DNA of 64,000 nucleotides from Phytopseudomonas dryadis (GCF_004327355.1 NZ_QJUM01000007.1:124001-188000), one strand, 5' to 3'; counted from the first letter of the stretch, positions 54,910 to 64,000 are shown. The notes: generated by a model from the sequence alone, not told the origin. Numbers and translations: made by a program.

Positions 54910-55716
54910 GTGAACAGGCTTGCCGATGCCGTGTATACCGTCGATCCCCTGGGCCCCGCGACCCATGCGCTGGTCATGCGCTATCACCAGGCTTGGCAGG
55001 CACGTGACCTGGATGCCCTGATGGCGCTGTATCATCCCCAGGTCGAGTACAACGATTTCTTCCAGAACCGACGGATCGACCCGCAGGCGTTACGCGACTA
55101 CCTGGCCGCCAGCATGCCGGCTGGACGGGAAGCGTTGCAGACCTACACCGACCGCCTGCGGGTCGATGGCGACACCGCGCTGTTGCAGTACCAGGTGACC
55201 CTGCGCGGCGGCTCGGGCCTGGTGTCGTTCCGCGCGTGCGAGGCGCTGACGGTGCGCGACGGCCTGATATGGCGGGTCAACGAGTATGCGTCGCTGGTGC
55301 GCGAGCCGGCTGGCGCTTCCACCCGGGTCGAGGGCGGCCGCCTGGCGCTCAGCCGCCTCGGGCTCTCCGCCCGGCAACTGGGCATGCTCGCCGACGACCT
55401 GCAGCAGTATTTCCTGCAAAGCCGACCCTATCTGGACCCTCACCTGGATTTGCAGCAGGTCGCCGTGGCGACCGGCTACACCCGCAATCAGATATCGTTC
55501 TTCCTCAACCAGGTGCTTGGCCAGACCTTCTACCGCTATCTCAATCAGTTGCGCCTCGACCATCTGCTCGCCGGGCTCCGCCCGGGCGATGCGGCACGTC
55601 CCGTGGAGGAGCTGGCCCAGGTCGCGGGATTCAAGTCCTTGTCCACCTTCTACCGTTGTTTCCATGAGCGCACCGGCACATCGCCAAAGGCCTACCTCGA
55701 GTGCCTCGAGCTCTGA
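54910..55716 (+). CDS. SnoaL-like domain fused to AraC-type DNA-binding domain
   Basis: 268 residues from a GTG at 54910. Residues 15-135 form an NTF2/SnoaL-like pocket (MRYHQAWQARDLDALMALYH, QVEYNDFFQN, WRVNEYASLVR). Residues 165-268 are an AraC helix-turn-helix pair (LDLQQVAVATGYTRNQISFF and ELAQVAGFKSLSTFYRCFHE). A ligand-binding pocket of this kind on an AraC regulator is uncommon. It probably controls the oxidase and dehydrogenase genes on either side. Confidence 0.82.
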   Translation: MNRLADAVYTVDPLGPATHALVMRYHQAWQARDLDALMALYHPQVEYNDFFQNRRIDPQALRDYLAASMPAGREALQTYTDRLRVDGDTALLQYQVTLRGGSGLVSFRACEALTVRDGLIWRVNEYASLVREPAGASTRVEGGRLALSRLGLSARQLGMLADDLQQYFLQSRPYLDPHLDLQQVAVATGYTRNQISFFLNQVLGQTFYRYLNQLRLDHLLAGLRPGDAARPVEELAQVAGFKSLSTFYRCFHERTGTSPKAYLECLEL

Positions 55717-55856
55717 GCCCTGGCGCTTGTCAGCAGGCCCGCCGGGAAGCGCTGGCCGGGACAGGGGCTGTCCATGACCGATACAGGCGATATGCTGGAG
55801 CGCCTGCCTTGTTGCCAACACGACGATACCCGGCGAGCGCCGGGAGGGAGTACGGG

Positions 55857-57332
55857 ATGCGCGAACACCTCTATATCGATGGCCAATGGGTCGCGCCCGC
55901 GAACGCGGAGCGTTTCGCCGTATACGATCCTGCCACCGAGGCGCTGCTGCACCAGGCCCCGGCGGCGTCGGTGGTGGACGTCGACCGGGCCGTACGGGCG
56001 GCGCGCCGGGCGTTCGACGAAGGCCCCTGGTCGCGTCTGGACGGCAAGGCGCGTGGCGGTTTCCTGCGGGCCATCGCCGCGGGTATCGCCGAGCGTCGTG
56101 ACGAACTGGCGCGCCTGGAGGTTCGCGACAACGGCAAGCCGCTGGCCGAGGCGCTATGGGATGTGGACGACGCCGCCGGCTGTTTCGATTTCTACGCCGG
56201 TCTGGCCGAGACCCTGGACACCGACGGCGAGGATGTCGCGCTGCCGGACGCGCGTTTCCGCTGCCGGGTCGTGCGCGAGCCGGTGGGCGTCGCGGGACAG
56301 ATCATCCCGTGGAACTATCCCTTGCTGATGGCCGCCTGGAAGGTCGCCCCGGCGCTCGCCGCCGGTTGCACCGCGGTGCTCAAGCCTTCCGAACTGACCC
56401 CCTTGAGCGCCCTGGAGCTGGCGGGTATCGCCGAGCGGTGCGGGCTGCCGAAGGGCGTGCTGAACGTGCTCTGCGGCCTCGGTGGCGATGCCGGCGCGCC
56501 GCTCGGCGCCCATCCCGGGGTGGACAAGCTGGCCTTCACCGGCAGCGTGCCCACGGGGCGGGCGATCATGCAGGCTGCCGCCCAGGACATCAAGAACGTC
56601 AGCCTGGAACTGGGCGGCAAGTCGGCGTTCATCGTCTTCGACGACAGCGACGTCGAAGCGGCCGTGGAGTGGATCCTCTTCGGCATCTTCTGGAATCAGG
56701 GGCAGGTCTGCTCGGCCACGTCGCGCCTGCTGGTGCAGGAGGCGATCTATCCACGGCTGATCGAGCGGCTGGTCGAGGAGACGCGGCGCATCCGTATCGG
56801 CAACGGCCTGGACGCGGGCGTATTGCTCGGCCCGCTGGTCAGCCAGGGGCAGTACGACAAGGTGCTGCAGGCGGTCGGGCAGGGCCTGCGCGATGGTGCG
56901 CGCCTGCTGTGTGGCGGACGCCGGCCGGCCCAGTTCGAGCGGGGCTGGTTCGTCGAGCCGGCGGTGTTCGTCGACGTGCCGGAGGACAGCGCACTCTGGT
57001 GCGAGGAGATTTTCGGTCCGGTGCTTGCGGTTCGGCGCTTCCGCGACGAGGCCGACGCCTTGCGCCAGGCCAACGCCAGCCGTTTCGGCCTGGCCGCGGC
57101 GGTGATGTCCCGGGATGCCGAACGCTGCCAGCGGGTCAGTCGTGCCTTGCGGGCCGGCATCGTCTGGATCAACTGTTCGCAACCGACCTTCACCCAGGCC
57201 CCCTGGGGTGGCTACAAGCAGAGCGGCATCGGCCGCGAACTGGGCGTATGGGGGCTGAACAACTACCTGGAGACCAAGCAGATCACCGAGTACCTGGACC
57301 CGGCGCCCTGGGGCTGGTACCTGCGCGACTGA
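55857..57332 (+). CDS. Aldehyde dehydrogenase (betaine/aminoaldehyde type)
   Basis: 491 residues from ATG 55857, which follows GGGAGGG. The NAD site (IIPWNYPLLMAAWKVAPALA), the Glu in VSLELGGKSAFIVF and the catalytic Cys in WNQGQVCSATSRLLV are intact. It resembles betaine- and aminoaldehyde dehydrogenases (PuuC/KauB-like). It would oxidise the aldehyde made by the FAD oxidase. Last gene of the cluster before spoVR. Confidence 0.9.
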   Translation: MREHLYIDGQWVAPANAERFAVYDPATEALLHQAPAASVVDVDRAVRAARRAFDEGPWSRLDGKARGGFLRAIAAGIAERRDELARLEVRDNGKPLAEALWDVDDAAGCFDFYAGLAETLDTDGEDVALPDARFRCRVVREPVGVAGQIIPWNYPLLMAAWKVAPALAAGCTAVLKPSELTPLSALELAGIAERCGLPKGVLNVLCGLGGDAGAPLGAHPGVDKLAFTGSVPTGRAIMQAAAQDIKNVSLELGGKSAFIVFDDSDVEAAVEWILFGIFWNQGQVCSATSRLLVQEAIYPRLIERLVEETRRIRIGNGLDAGVLLGPLVSQGQYDKVLQAVGQGLRDGARLLCGGRRPAQFERGWFVEPAVFVDVPEDSALWCEEIFGPVLAVRRFRDEADALRQANASRFGLAAAVMSRDAERCQRVSRALRAGIVWINCSQPTFTQAPWGGYKQSGIGRELGVWGLNNYLETKQITEYLDPAPWGWYLRD

Positions 57333-57395
57333 GCGAGGCCCGTAGCCGACAATTGCGGGACGATGCGAGTCGTCCCGGGTACATGGATGACGGCC

Positions 57396-58967
57396 TCAGA
57401 GCGGCGGGATGTGCAGATCCAGCCGGGGATACTCGCCGTCCGACGGGGCATCGCTTTTCGGCGGTACGTGCTGGGTGTTGACCACCTGCTCGCCCTGCAG
57501 GGTCTGCAGGTGGATGTCGAAGCCCCACAGGCGGTGCAGGTGCTTGAGCACCTCTTCGGTGGAGCCGCCCAGCGGTTTGCGGTCGTGCTGGAAGTGGCGC
57601 AGGGTCAGGGAGCGGTCGCCGCGGCGGTCGATGTTCCAGATCTGCACGTTGGGTTCGCGGTTGCCCAGGTTGTACTGCGCCGCCAGGGTCTCGCGGATGC
57701 TGCGGTAGCCGGGTTCGTCATGGATGGCGGGAACGCTCAGTTCGTCCTTCTGGTCGTCGTCGACGATGCTGAACAGCTTGAGATCGCGGATCACCTTGGG
57801 CGACAGGTACTGCAGGATGAAGCTTTCGTCCTTGAAACTGGTCATGGCGAACTTCAAGGTGCTCAGCCAGTCGCTGCCGGCGATGTCGGGAAACCAGCGC
57901 TTGTCTTCCTCGGTGGGGTCCTCGCAGATGCGGCGGATGTCGCGGTACATGGCGAAGCCCAGGGCGTAGGGATTGATACCGCTGTAGTAGGGGCTGTCGA
58001 ACGCCGGCTGGAACACCACGCTGGTGTGCGACTGGAGGAATTCCATCATGAAGCCGTCGGTGACCAGCCCTTCGTCGTACAGGTCGTTCATCAGGGTGTA
58101 GTGCCAGAAGGTCGCCCAGCCTTCGTTCATCACCTGGGTCTGGCGTTGCGGGTAGAAGTACTGGGCGATCTTGCGCACGATACGGATGATTTCCCGCTGC
58201 CAGGGCTCCAGCAGCGGCGCGTGCTTCTCCAGGAAGTACAGGATGTTCTCCTGGGGCTCGGCGGGAAAGCGCTTGTTGTCCTGCTCGCCACCCTTGCTGG
58301 CGCTCTTGGGAATGGTGCGCCAGAGGTCGTTGATCTGCCGTTGCAGGTGTTCTTCGCGGTCCTTCTGCCGGCGCCGTTCCTCTTCCGCCGAGATGGGGTA
58401 GGGGCGCTTGTAGCGATCGACGCCGTAGTTCATCAGGGCATGGCAGGAGTCGAGCAGGTCTTCCACCGCGTCGATGCCGTGGCGCTCTTCGCACTGCATG
58501 ATGTACTGCTTGGCGAACACCAGGTAATCGATGATCGAACTGGCGTCGGTCCAGGTGCGGAACAGGTAGTTGCCCTTGAAGAAGCTGTTGTGCCCGTAGC
58601 AGGCATGGGCGATCACCAGGGCCTGCATGGTGATGGTGTTCTCTTCCATCAGGTAGGCGATGCACGGGTCGGAGTTGATCACGATCTCGTAGGCCAGGCC
58701 CATCTGCCCGCGGCTGTAGGATTTCTCCGTGCTGAGGAAATGCTTGCCGTACGACCAGTGATGGTAGCCCAGGGGCATGCCCACGGAGGCGTAGGCGTCC
58801 ATCATCTGTTCGGCGGTGATCACCTCGATCTGGTTGGGGTAGGTATCCAGGGCATAGCGCTCGGCGATGCGGCTGATTTCCCGGTCGTAGTCGCGGATCA
58901 GCTCGAAGGTCCATTCCGAGCCGGTGGAGAGGGGCTGGCGCTTCTTGTGGCTGGCGCGGCTGGTCAT
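57396..58967 (-). CDS. SpoVR-family protein (YcgB)
   Basis: 523 residues from ATG 58967 with GGAGG before it. [31 protein letters not shown] and the C-terminal SpoVR blocks are clear. It forms the last gene of the prkA-yeaH-spoVR operon, with a four-base overlap to yeaH. In enterobacteria these genes belong to the general stress response; the biochemical role is unknown. Confidence 0.93.
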   Translation of the reverse strand: MTSRASHKKRQPLSTGSEWTFELIRDYDREISRIAERYALDTYPNQIEVITAEQMMDAYASVGMPLGYHHWSYGKHFLSTEKSYSRGQMGLAYEIVINSDPCIAYLMEENTITMQALVIAHACYGHNSFFKGNYLFRTWTDASSIIDYLVFAKQYIMQCEERHGIDAVEDLLDSCHALMNYGVDRYKRPYPISAEEERRRQKDREEHLQRQINDLWRTIPKSASKGGEQDNKRFPAEPQENILYFLEKHAPLLEPWQREIIRIVRKIAQYFYPQRQTQVMNEGWATFWHYTLMNDLYDEGLVTDGFMMEFLQSHTSVVFQPAFDSPYYSGINPYALGFAMYRDIRRICEDPTEEDKRWFPDIAGSDWLSTLKFAMTSFKDESFILQYLSPKVIRDLKLFSIVDDDQKDELSVPAIHDEPGYRSIRETLAAQYNLGNREPNVQIWNIDRRGDRSLTLRHFQHDRKPLGGSTEEVLKHLHRLWGFDIHLQTLQGEQVVNTQHVPPKSDAPSDGEYPRLDLHIPPL

Positions 58968-60235
58968 GTCGTGAGCCTCCGCTGGAACAGTTCGCGGAAT
59001 ACCGGGTAGATGTCGCCGGCGGACACCAGTTGCTGCTGGGCGAAGGTGTCGGCGAAGGCTTCGGCGACCCGTTCGTACTCGAACCACAGGGCCTGGTGTT
59101 CGCGCGGGGTGATTTCGACGTAGGTGAAGTATTGCACGAACGGCATGATCTGCTTGATCAGGATGTCCCGGCATACCGGCGAATCGTCGTTCCAGTTGTC
59201 GCCGTCGGAGGCCTGGGCGCCATAGATGTTCCATTCGTTGACCGGGTAACGCTCGGCCATGATCTCCTGCATCATCTTCAGCGCGCTGGAGACGATGGTG
59301 CCGCCGGTTTCCCGGGAATAGAAGAACTCCTCCTCGTCGACTTCCCGGGCGCTGGTGTGGTGGCGGATGAAGACCACGTCGATCTTGTCGTAGTTACGCT
59401 TGAGGAACAGGTACAGCAGGATGAAGAAGCGCTTGGCCACGTCCTTGGTCGCCTGGGTCATGGAGCCGGACACGTCCATCAGGCAGAACATCACCGCCTT
59501 GGAGCTGGGGTTGGGGTGCTTGACCAGCAGGTTGTACTTGAGGTCGAAGGTGTCGAGGAAGGGCACCCGGTGAATGCGCGCGCTGAGCCGCTCGATCTCC
59601 GCTTCCATGGTCTGGATATCGCCGAAGTTGTCCGGCTCCTCACGGCGCAGGCGCTCCAGCTCGGCCTTGGCCTCGCGCAGTTTGGCGCGGCTGCTGCCGG
59701 ACAGGGCGATACGCCGGGCGTGAGCCGAACGCAGGGTGCGGATGATGTTGATGCGGGACGGATTGCCTTCGCTGCTGATGCCGGCGCGCACGGTCTTGAA
59801 GGTGTCGGTGCCGGTCAGGTGGCGCTTGACCAGGTTAGGCAACTCCAGATCCTCGAACATGAAGTCGAGGAACTCCTCCTGGGTGATCTGGAACACGAAC
59901 TCGTCCATGCCTTCGCCGGAGTTGCTCGCCTTGCCGGCGCCCTGTCCGCCACCGCCGCCCTGGGGCCGCGGAATGCGTTCGCCGGCGACGAACTCCTTGT
60001 TGCCGGGGTGGACGACGGTCTGTTTGCCGCCGCGGCCATGGTGCAGCACCGGCTCGTCGATATCGCGACCGGGAATGCTGATCTGCTCGCCATGCTCCAT
60101 GTCGGTGATGGAGCGCCGGCTCACGGCCTCCTCGACGGCCTTCTTGATGTGATCACGGTAGCGCCGGATGAACCGCTGGCGGTTCACCGTGCTCTTGTTC
60201 TTGCCGTTCAGGCGACGGTCGATCACGTAACTCAT
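58964..60235 (-). CDS. YeaH/YhbH family protein (DUF444, VWA-like)
   Basis: 423 residues. A basic N-terminal region ([22 protein letters not shown]) precedes the C-terminal von Willebrand A-like half with [20 protein letters not shown] (MIDAS DxSxS). [20 protein letters not shown] is another family block. It acts together with the PrkA kinase in the conserved yeaG-yeaH pair. Confidence 0.93.
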   Translation of the reverse strand: MSYVIDRRLNGKNKSTVNRQRFIRRYRDHIKKAVEEAVSRRSITDMEHGEQISIPGRDIDEPVLHHGRGGKQTVVHPGNKEFVAGERIPRPQGGGGGQGAGKASNSGEGMDEFVFQITQEEFLDFMFEDLELPNLVKRHLTGTDTFKTVRAGISSEGNPSRINIIRTLRSAHARRIALSGSSRAKLREAKAELERLRREEPDNFGDIQTMEAEIERLSARIHRVPFLDTFDLKYNLLVKHPNPSSKAVMFCLMDVSGSMTQATKDVAKRFFILLYLFLKRNYDKIDVVFIRHHTSAREVDEEEFFYSRETGGTIVSSALKMMQEIMAERYPVNEWNIYGAQASDGDNWNDDSPVCRDILIKQIMPFVQYFTYVEITPREHQALWFEYERVAEAFADTFAQQQLVSAGDIYPVFRELFQRRLTT

Positions 60236-60252
60236 ACGAGCCCTCCGGGCTG

Positions 60253-60314
60253 AGGCTAGAGGCTGGAGGCTGGACGAGGTGTCGCTTTTTCGTCCAGCTT
60301 CCGGCCTCTAGCCT
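60253..60314 (-). repeat. Long hairpin within the prkA-yeaH operon (family 4 related)
   Basis: Arms of 25 nt (AGGCTAGAGGCTGGAGGCTG and its complement TCGTCCAGCTTCCGGCCTCT) pair around a 12-nt loop. It lies in the 94-bp gap between prkA and yeaH and could slow transcription or protect the upstream mRNA. Confidence 0.65.
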
Positions 60315-60329
60315 TTAGCGGCTTTTGGG

Positions 60330-62252
60330 TTACTGCGATTTACGTACGCGCAAGTACCATTCGGACAGCAGGCGCACCTGTTTGTCGGTATAGCCGCGCT
60401 CGACCATGCGGGTGACGAAGTCGTTGTGTTTCTGTTGGTCCTCCTTGCTCGCCTTGGCGTTGAAGCTGATGACCGGCAGCAGATCCTCGGTGTTGGAGAA
60501 CATCTTCTTCTCGATCACCACGCGTAGTTTCTCGTAGCTGAGCCAGGTCGGGTTCTTGCCGTTGTTGTTGGCCCGGGCGCGCAGCACGAAGTTGACGATC
60601 TCGTTGCGGAAATCCTTCGGATTGCTGATGCCGGCCGGTTTCTCGATCTTCTCCAGTTCCTCGTTGAGGGCCACGCGGTTGAGGATTTCACCGGTTTCCG
60701 GGTCGCGGTATTCCTGATCCTGGATCCAGAAGTCCGCATACAGCACGTAGCGGTCGAAGATGTTCTGCCCGTATTCGCTGTAGGACTCCAGGTATGCGGT
60801 CTGGATTTCCTTGCCGATGAACTCGATGTAACGCGGCGCCAGGTACTCCTTGATGAAGCGCAGATAGCGCTCCCTGACCTCGGCGGGGAACTGTTCCTGT
60901 TCGATCTGCTGCTCCAGCACGTAGAGCAGGTGCACCGGGTTGGCGGCGACCTCGTGGGGGTCGAAGTTGAACACCTTGGAGAGGATCTTGAAGGCGAAGC
61001 GGGTGGACAGGCCGTTCATGCCCTCGTCGACCCCCGCCGAGTCGCGGTATTCCTGGATCGACTTGGCCTTGGGATCGGTGTCCTTGAGGTTCTCGCCGTC
61101 GTACACGCGCATCTTCGAGTAGATATTGGAGTTCTCCGGCTCCTTGAGGCGCGACAGGGTGGAGAACTGGGCGAGCATCTTCAGCGTGTCCGGTGCGCAG
61201 TGGGCGTGGGCCAGGGAGCTGTTGACCAGCAGTTTGTCGTAGATCTTCACCTCGTCGCTGACGCGCAGGCAGTAGGGCACCTTGACGATGTAGATACGGT
61301 CGATGAAGGCTTCGTTGTTCTTGTTGTTGCGGAAGCTGTGCCACTCCGATTCGTTGGAGTGGGCCAGCAGGATGCCGCTGTAGGGAATCGCCCCCAGGCC
61401 TTCGGTGCTGTTGTAGTTGCCCTCCTGAGTGGCGGTCAGCAGCGGGTGCAGCACCTTGATCGGTGCCTTGAACATCTCGACGAATTCCATCAGGCCCTGG
61501 TTGGCCCGGCACAGCGCCCCGGAGTAGCTGTAGGCGTCGGCGTCGTTCTGCGGGAACTCCTCCAGCTTGCGGATATCCACCTTGCCCACCAGGGCGGAAA
61601 TGTCCTGGTTGTTCTCGTCGCCCGGTTCGGTCTTGGCGATGGCGATCTGATTGAGGATCGAGGGGTAGAGCTTGACCACGCGGAACTGGCTGATGTCACC
61701 GCCGAACTCGGCCAGGCGCTTGCTCGCCCAGGGCGACATGATGCTGCCCAGGTAGCGGCGCGGGATGCCGTAGTCCTCTTCGAGGATCGCCGCATCCTCG
61801 GCGGCGTTGAACAGCCCCAGCGGCGACTCGAATACCGGCGAGCCCTTGATGGCGTAGAAGGGCACCTTCTCCATCAACTGCTTGAGTTTTTCCGCCAGCG
61901 ACGATTTGCCTCCGCCGACCGGGCCGAGCAGGTAGAGGATCTGTTTCTTCTCCTCCAGCCCCTGGGCCGCGTGGCGGAAGTAGGACACGATCTGCTCGAT
62001 GCACTCTTCCATGCCGTGGAAGTCGGCGAAGGCGGGGTAGCGACGGATCACCTTGTTGGAGAAGATCCGCGACAGGCGGGGGGTATGCGACGTATCGAGC
62101 AGTTCCGGCTCGCCGATCGCCATCAGCAACCTCTCCGAGGCACTGGCGTAGGCGCTGCGATCCGTCTTGCACAGTTCGAGGTACTCCTGCAGCGAGTACT
62201 CCTCCTGGCGGGTCGCCTCGAAACGTTGTTGGAAGTGACTGAAAATGCTCAT
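60330..62252 (-). CDS. prkA: PrkA-family serine protein kinase (YeaG)
   Basis: 640 residues. The AAA-type Walker A is YLLGPVGGGKSSLAEKLKQL at about residue 105. The PrkA C-terminal domain covers about residues 380-640. LEEDYGIPRRYLGSIMSPWA and ILLAHSNESEWHSFRNNK are family blocks. It is first in the operon with yeaH and spoVR, linked to starvation and stress survival in enterobacteria. Confidence 0.95.
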   Translation of the reverse strand: MSIFSHFQQRFEATRQEEYSLQEYLELCKTDRSAYASASERLLMAIGEPELLDTSHTPRLSRIFSNKVIRRYPAFADFHGMEECIEQIVSYFRHAAQGLEEKKQILYLLGPVGGGKSSLAEKLKQLMEKVPFYAIKGSPVFESPLGLFNAAEDAAILEEDYGIPRRYLGSIMSPWASKRLAEFGGDISQFRVVKLYPSILNQIAIAKTEPGDENNQDISALVGKVDIRKLEEFPQNDADAYSYSGALCRANQGLMEFVEMFKAPIKVLHPLLTATQEGNYNSTEGLGAIPYSGILLAHSNESEWHSFRNNKNNEAFIDRIYIVKVPYCLRVSDEVKIYDKLLVNSSLAHAHCAPDTLKMLAQFSTLSRLKEPENSNIYSKMRVYDGENLKDTDPKAKSIQEYRDSAGVDEGMNGLSTRFAFKILSKVFNFDPHEVAANPVHLLYVLEQQIEQEQFPAEVRERYLRFIKEYLAPRYIEFIGKEIQTAYLESYSEYGQNIFDRYVLYADFWIQDQEYRDPETGEILNRVALNEELEKIEKPAGISNPKDFRNEIVNFVLRARANNNGKNPTWLSYEKLRVVIEKKMFSNTEDLLPVISFNAKASKEDQQKHNDFVTRMVERGYTDKQVRLLSEWYLRVRKSQ

Positions 62253-62417
62253 GACTTCACCTCGCTCGATGCTGGGAGCCGGCCGGGATCGGTCGAGCGG
62301 GTGCTTGCTAGCCCGGCGCTTGCGCTGCCGAGATGAATCCCCCGAACACCTGGCAGCCGGTCAGAACCCACTGCGTCTGGCCAATCGATGAGTCAGCAGC
62401 TCCGGGAGCGAGCCCCG

Positions 62418-62436
62418 CATGTACATCGTGTACATG
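62418..62436. promoter_or_regulatory. Perfect palindrome in the prkA leader
   Basis: CATGTACA-TCG-TGTACATG: 8-bp arms with a 3-bp centre. It could be a repressor operator or an RNA hairpin in the prkA leader. Confidence 0.4.
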
Positions 62437-62558
62437 GCGCCCCCGACTGCGTTTTGCCCATGGCCGCTCGCCGTGTGTTCTTACCGGATGCTGAAGGTTG
62501 TTACCGATGGCCCGTACGGCCGGTTGGCCGGCTCTACCTGATTTTGGATAGCCCAGGG

Positions 62559-62587
62559 TAAGGATAGTTCGGAATCGGCAAGGTCAA
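62559..62587 (-). promoter_or_regulatory. Candidate prkA promoter
   Basis: On the minus strand TTGACC is followed after 15 bases by an extended -10 CTATCCTTA, one mismatch from the sigma-S-preferred CTATACTTA. A sigma-S promoter would suit a stress operon. Confidence 0.35.
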
Positions 62588-62812
62588 GGCGCAAATCCGT
62601 GACAACGATGGCCTGCGGAGACCCCGAGGGGCGGCAAGCCCAGTATTGGCGCGGACTTGCTGGCGCGGATTTTTTTTGTTGCAAGCCATCGTCCCCGGCG
62701 CAGCCCCTGCGGGCCGTCGCGGCGCGACGCCGAATAAGAGCCGCCGAGCATTTTTCTTTTCCTGCCGATTCCGCCCGTGAACGTGCCGGCGAGGATCGGT
62801 CGCCGGCCACAC

Positions 62813-63871
62813 TCATGGAATGACCCTGCGGGCGCGGAATTCGTCGAACAGGCGCAGGAACATCTGCGTGCTGTCGACCACGTCGTGGAAACCCTCCTGG
62901 CGGATCTTGGTGGTGCTGGAGATCACGTCCCAGTCGCAGCGCCAGATGAAGTCGCCGAAGCCCCAGGCGGCGATCTGCTCGTAGGGCACCGGCTGCAGGC
63001 CGTGGCGCTGCACCAGCGACTGCCACAGCGGCGCCTTGTCGGCCATGAACTGCGCCAGCGGGATGGTCTGCGGCTCGCCGACCTCCATGTCGAACCAGCG
63101 CGCGATCGCATGCCAGATCTGGTGCCAGCGGAACAGGTCGCCGTTGGTCAGGTTGTAGGCCTCGCCGCCGCGGCCCTCGCTGGCCGCCCACAGCGACCCG
63201 CGCGCGAGCTGCGCCGCGTCGGTCACCTGGGCGAGCTTGCCGTAGCAGGTGGCGGTGCCGGGGAAACGCAGCGGCAGGCCCAGGGCCTTGCTGATGCTGG
63301 CGTACACCGCGATCACCATCGCCAGGTTCATCGGGTTGCCGATGGCGAAGCCGCAGACCACGTCCGGGCGCAGCACCAGCGCGTCCCACGGGCGGCCTTC
63401 GGCGGCGCCGAGCAGCCAGTCCTGCATGTCGTAGTAGAAGTTCGGCGGCATGTGCCGCGGATCGTCCTCGTGGGCCGGGGTCTTGAAGGCGCCCAGGTGC
63501 GCGCCGTAGTACTTGGCGCCCTGGTACAGCACCACGCGCCGCAGCGATGGCGAGGTGGCCGACACCGTTTCCACCAGGTTGCGCAGCATGCCGAGGTTGG
63601 CGTCGACGAGCGCCTGCGGATCGTCGTGCTCCTGGTAGGCGGCGTGGAACACATGGGTGATGCCCTCCAGGCCGGCGAGCCTGGCGCGGGTCTCGGCCGG
63701 GTCGAGCAGGTCCACCTGCAGGTGGCGTCCGGGCGTGCCGTCCGGCGCGGCGCGCCGCGACAGTCCCAGCACCTCCCAGTCCGGCTGCTGCGCCAGGTAG
63801 GCGACCAGGTTGCGGCCGATCACGCCCAGGCCACCGGCCACCAGCGCTTGCTTCTTCTCGTTCAGTCTCAT
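62813..63871 (-). CDS. PRISE-type SDR reductase (progesterone 5-beta-reductase/iridoid-synthase-like)
   Basis: 352 residues. The N-terminal ALVAGGLGVIGRNLVAYLAQ is the Rossmann motif. GAKYYGAHLGAFKTPAHEDD and PNFYYDMQDWL carry the PRISE-specific Lys and Tyr blocks (GxKxY...NFYY). These enzymes reduce activated enone double bonds with NADPH. Annotation pipelines often call them NAD-dependent epimerases. The natural substrate is unknown. Confidence 0.82.
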   Translation of the reverse strand: MRLNEKKQALVAGGLGVIGRNLVAYLAQQPDWEVLGLSRRAAPDGTPGRHLQVDLLDPAETRARLAGLEGITHVFHAAYQEHDDPQALVDANLGMLRNLVETVSATSPSLRRVVLYQGAKYYGAHLGAFKTPAHEDDPRHMPPNFYYDMQDWLLGAAEGRPWDALVLRPDVVCGFAIGNPMNLAMVIAVYASISKALGLPLRFPGTATCYGKLAQVTDAAQLARGSLWAASEGRGGEAYNLTNGDLFRWHQIWHAIARWFDMEVGEPQTIPLAQFMADKAPLWQSLVQRHGLQPVPYEQIAAWGFGDFIWRCDWDVISSTTKIRQEGFHDVVDSTQMFLRLFDEFRARRVIP

Positions 63872-63908
63872 GAGGGATTCTCGTCTGTGCGAAGACCGGA
63901 AGCCCCGG

Positions 63909-64000
63909 TCACGGCGTCTCGGGGGCGAGCTCCGGCCGGCGGACCTTCACCCGTGGCGGGTGCAAGGCCGGGCCGGCCAGCGTTGTCGAGTGTCTCCAGC
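63909..64000 (-). CDS. Possible 3' end of an upstream gene
   Basis: On the minus strand one frame reads in from the window edge for 29 codons and ends ...RVKVRRPELAPETP with a TGA at 63909-63911, 38 bp before the SDR start. Too short to assign; the composition is coding-like but not decisive. Confidence 0.3.
   Translation of the reverse strand, partial: WRHSTTLAGPALHPPRVKVRRPELAPETP

Larger units (their letters stand above)
62253..62812. promoter_or_regulatory. 560-bp intergenic region upstream of prkA
   Basis: No gene is convincing here. It holds the prkA leader, a perfect palindrome at 62418-62436 and a candidate stress-type promoter at 62559-62587. Open frames present lack ribosome binding sites and family likeness. 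Confidence 0.5.

Noticed and set aside
62534..62812. 92-codon minus-strand frame upstream of prkA
   Set aside because: Arg/Pro-rich, no ribosome binding site, overlaps the candidate promoter; looks non-coding.

Overview
The window is chromosomal DNA from a GC-rich Pseudomonas, probably near the P. aeruginosa / P. alcaligenes / P. mendocina groups. The evidence is gene content and order: rpsU-dnaG-rpoD, tsaD, plsY, folB, folK, cca and prkA-yeaH-spoVR form one block. The fpr, mscL, katB-ankB, radA, mapZ, cstA-ybdD and CobW-GTPase genes form a second block. Both blocks match gene orders I recall from P. aeruginosa, but here they are joined. Everything was read by eye from the sequence; no database search was run.

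Layout. 1-1.1 kb: 5' part of an MFS exporter. 1.4-4.1 kb: cyanide-insensitive quinol oxidase cioAB plus a DUF2474 microprotein, behind an ANR-type box. 4.6-7.2 kb: DUF2946 protein and an OprC-type copper TonB receptor. 7.4-9.1 kb: an AT-richer remnant of a chromosomal integron. It has three attC sites and a half site, a small membrane-protein cassette, a HEPN-motif cassette and a SymE-like toxin, but no integrase. 9.3-12.1 kb: a TldD/PmbA-like pair. 12.2-17.1 kb: rlmG, then a LysR gene divergent from an AraD1/GguC-like gene and an alpha-ketoglutarate semialdehyde dehydrogenase, probably for pentose or sugar-acid catabolism. 17.16-18.14 kb: about 5.5 tandem copies of a 172-182 bp palindrome-bearing unit. 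18.2-22.9 kb: D-lactate dehydrogenase, ferredoxin-NADP reductase, TerC-CBS protein, MscL.

23-36.7 kb: katB-ankB surrounded by several tiny genes, some with Cys-rich C-termini and DUF465-like helices. Three of these promoter regions carry ANR-like palindromes. Then radA, a TPR-like/DUF3142 pair, the c-di-GMP adaptor mapZ, cstA-ybdD and a CobW-type GTPase. 37-45.5 kb: the macromolecular-synthesis operon and the folate/tRNA housekeeping genes. 45.7-57.3 kb: a catabolic cluster that looks inserted between cca and spoVR. It encodes a LysR regulator, a complete polyamine-type ABC importer, a creatinase/ectoine-hydrolase-like M24 protein, a zinc deacetylase, a cupin, a FAD amine oxidase, a SnoaL-AraC regulator and an aldehyde dehydrogenase. 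Together these suggest uptake of an N-acylated or cyclic amine, ring or amidine opening, deacylation, oxidative deamination and aldehyde oxidation. 57.4-62.3 kb: spoVR-yeaH-prkA stress operon. 62.8-63.9 kb: PRISE-type SDR reductase.

At least four families of short dispersed palindromic repeats fill the intergenic spaces. One forms inverted arms around the integron remnant and another forms inverted arms around mapZ-cstA. The strongest candidates for undescribed biology are the integron remnant with toxin- and defence-like cassettes, the 45.7-57.3 kb catabolic cluster, and the ANR-linked Cys-tailed microproteins.
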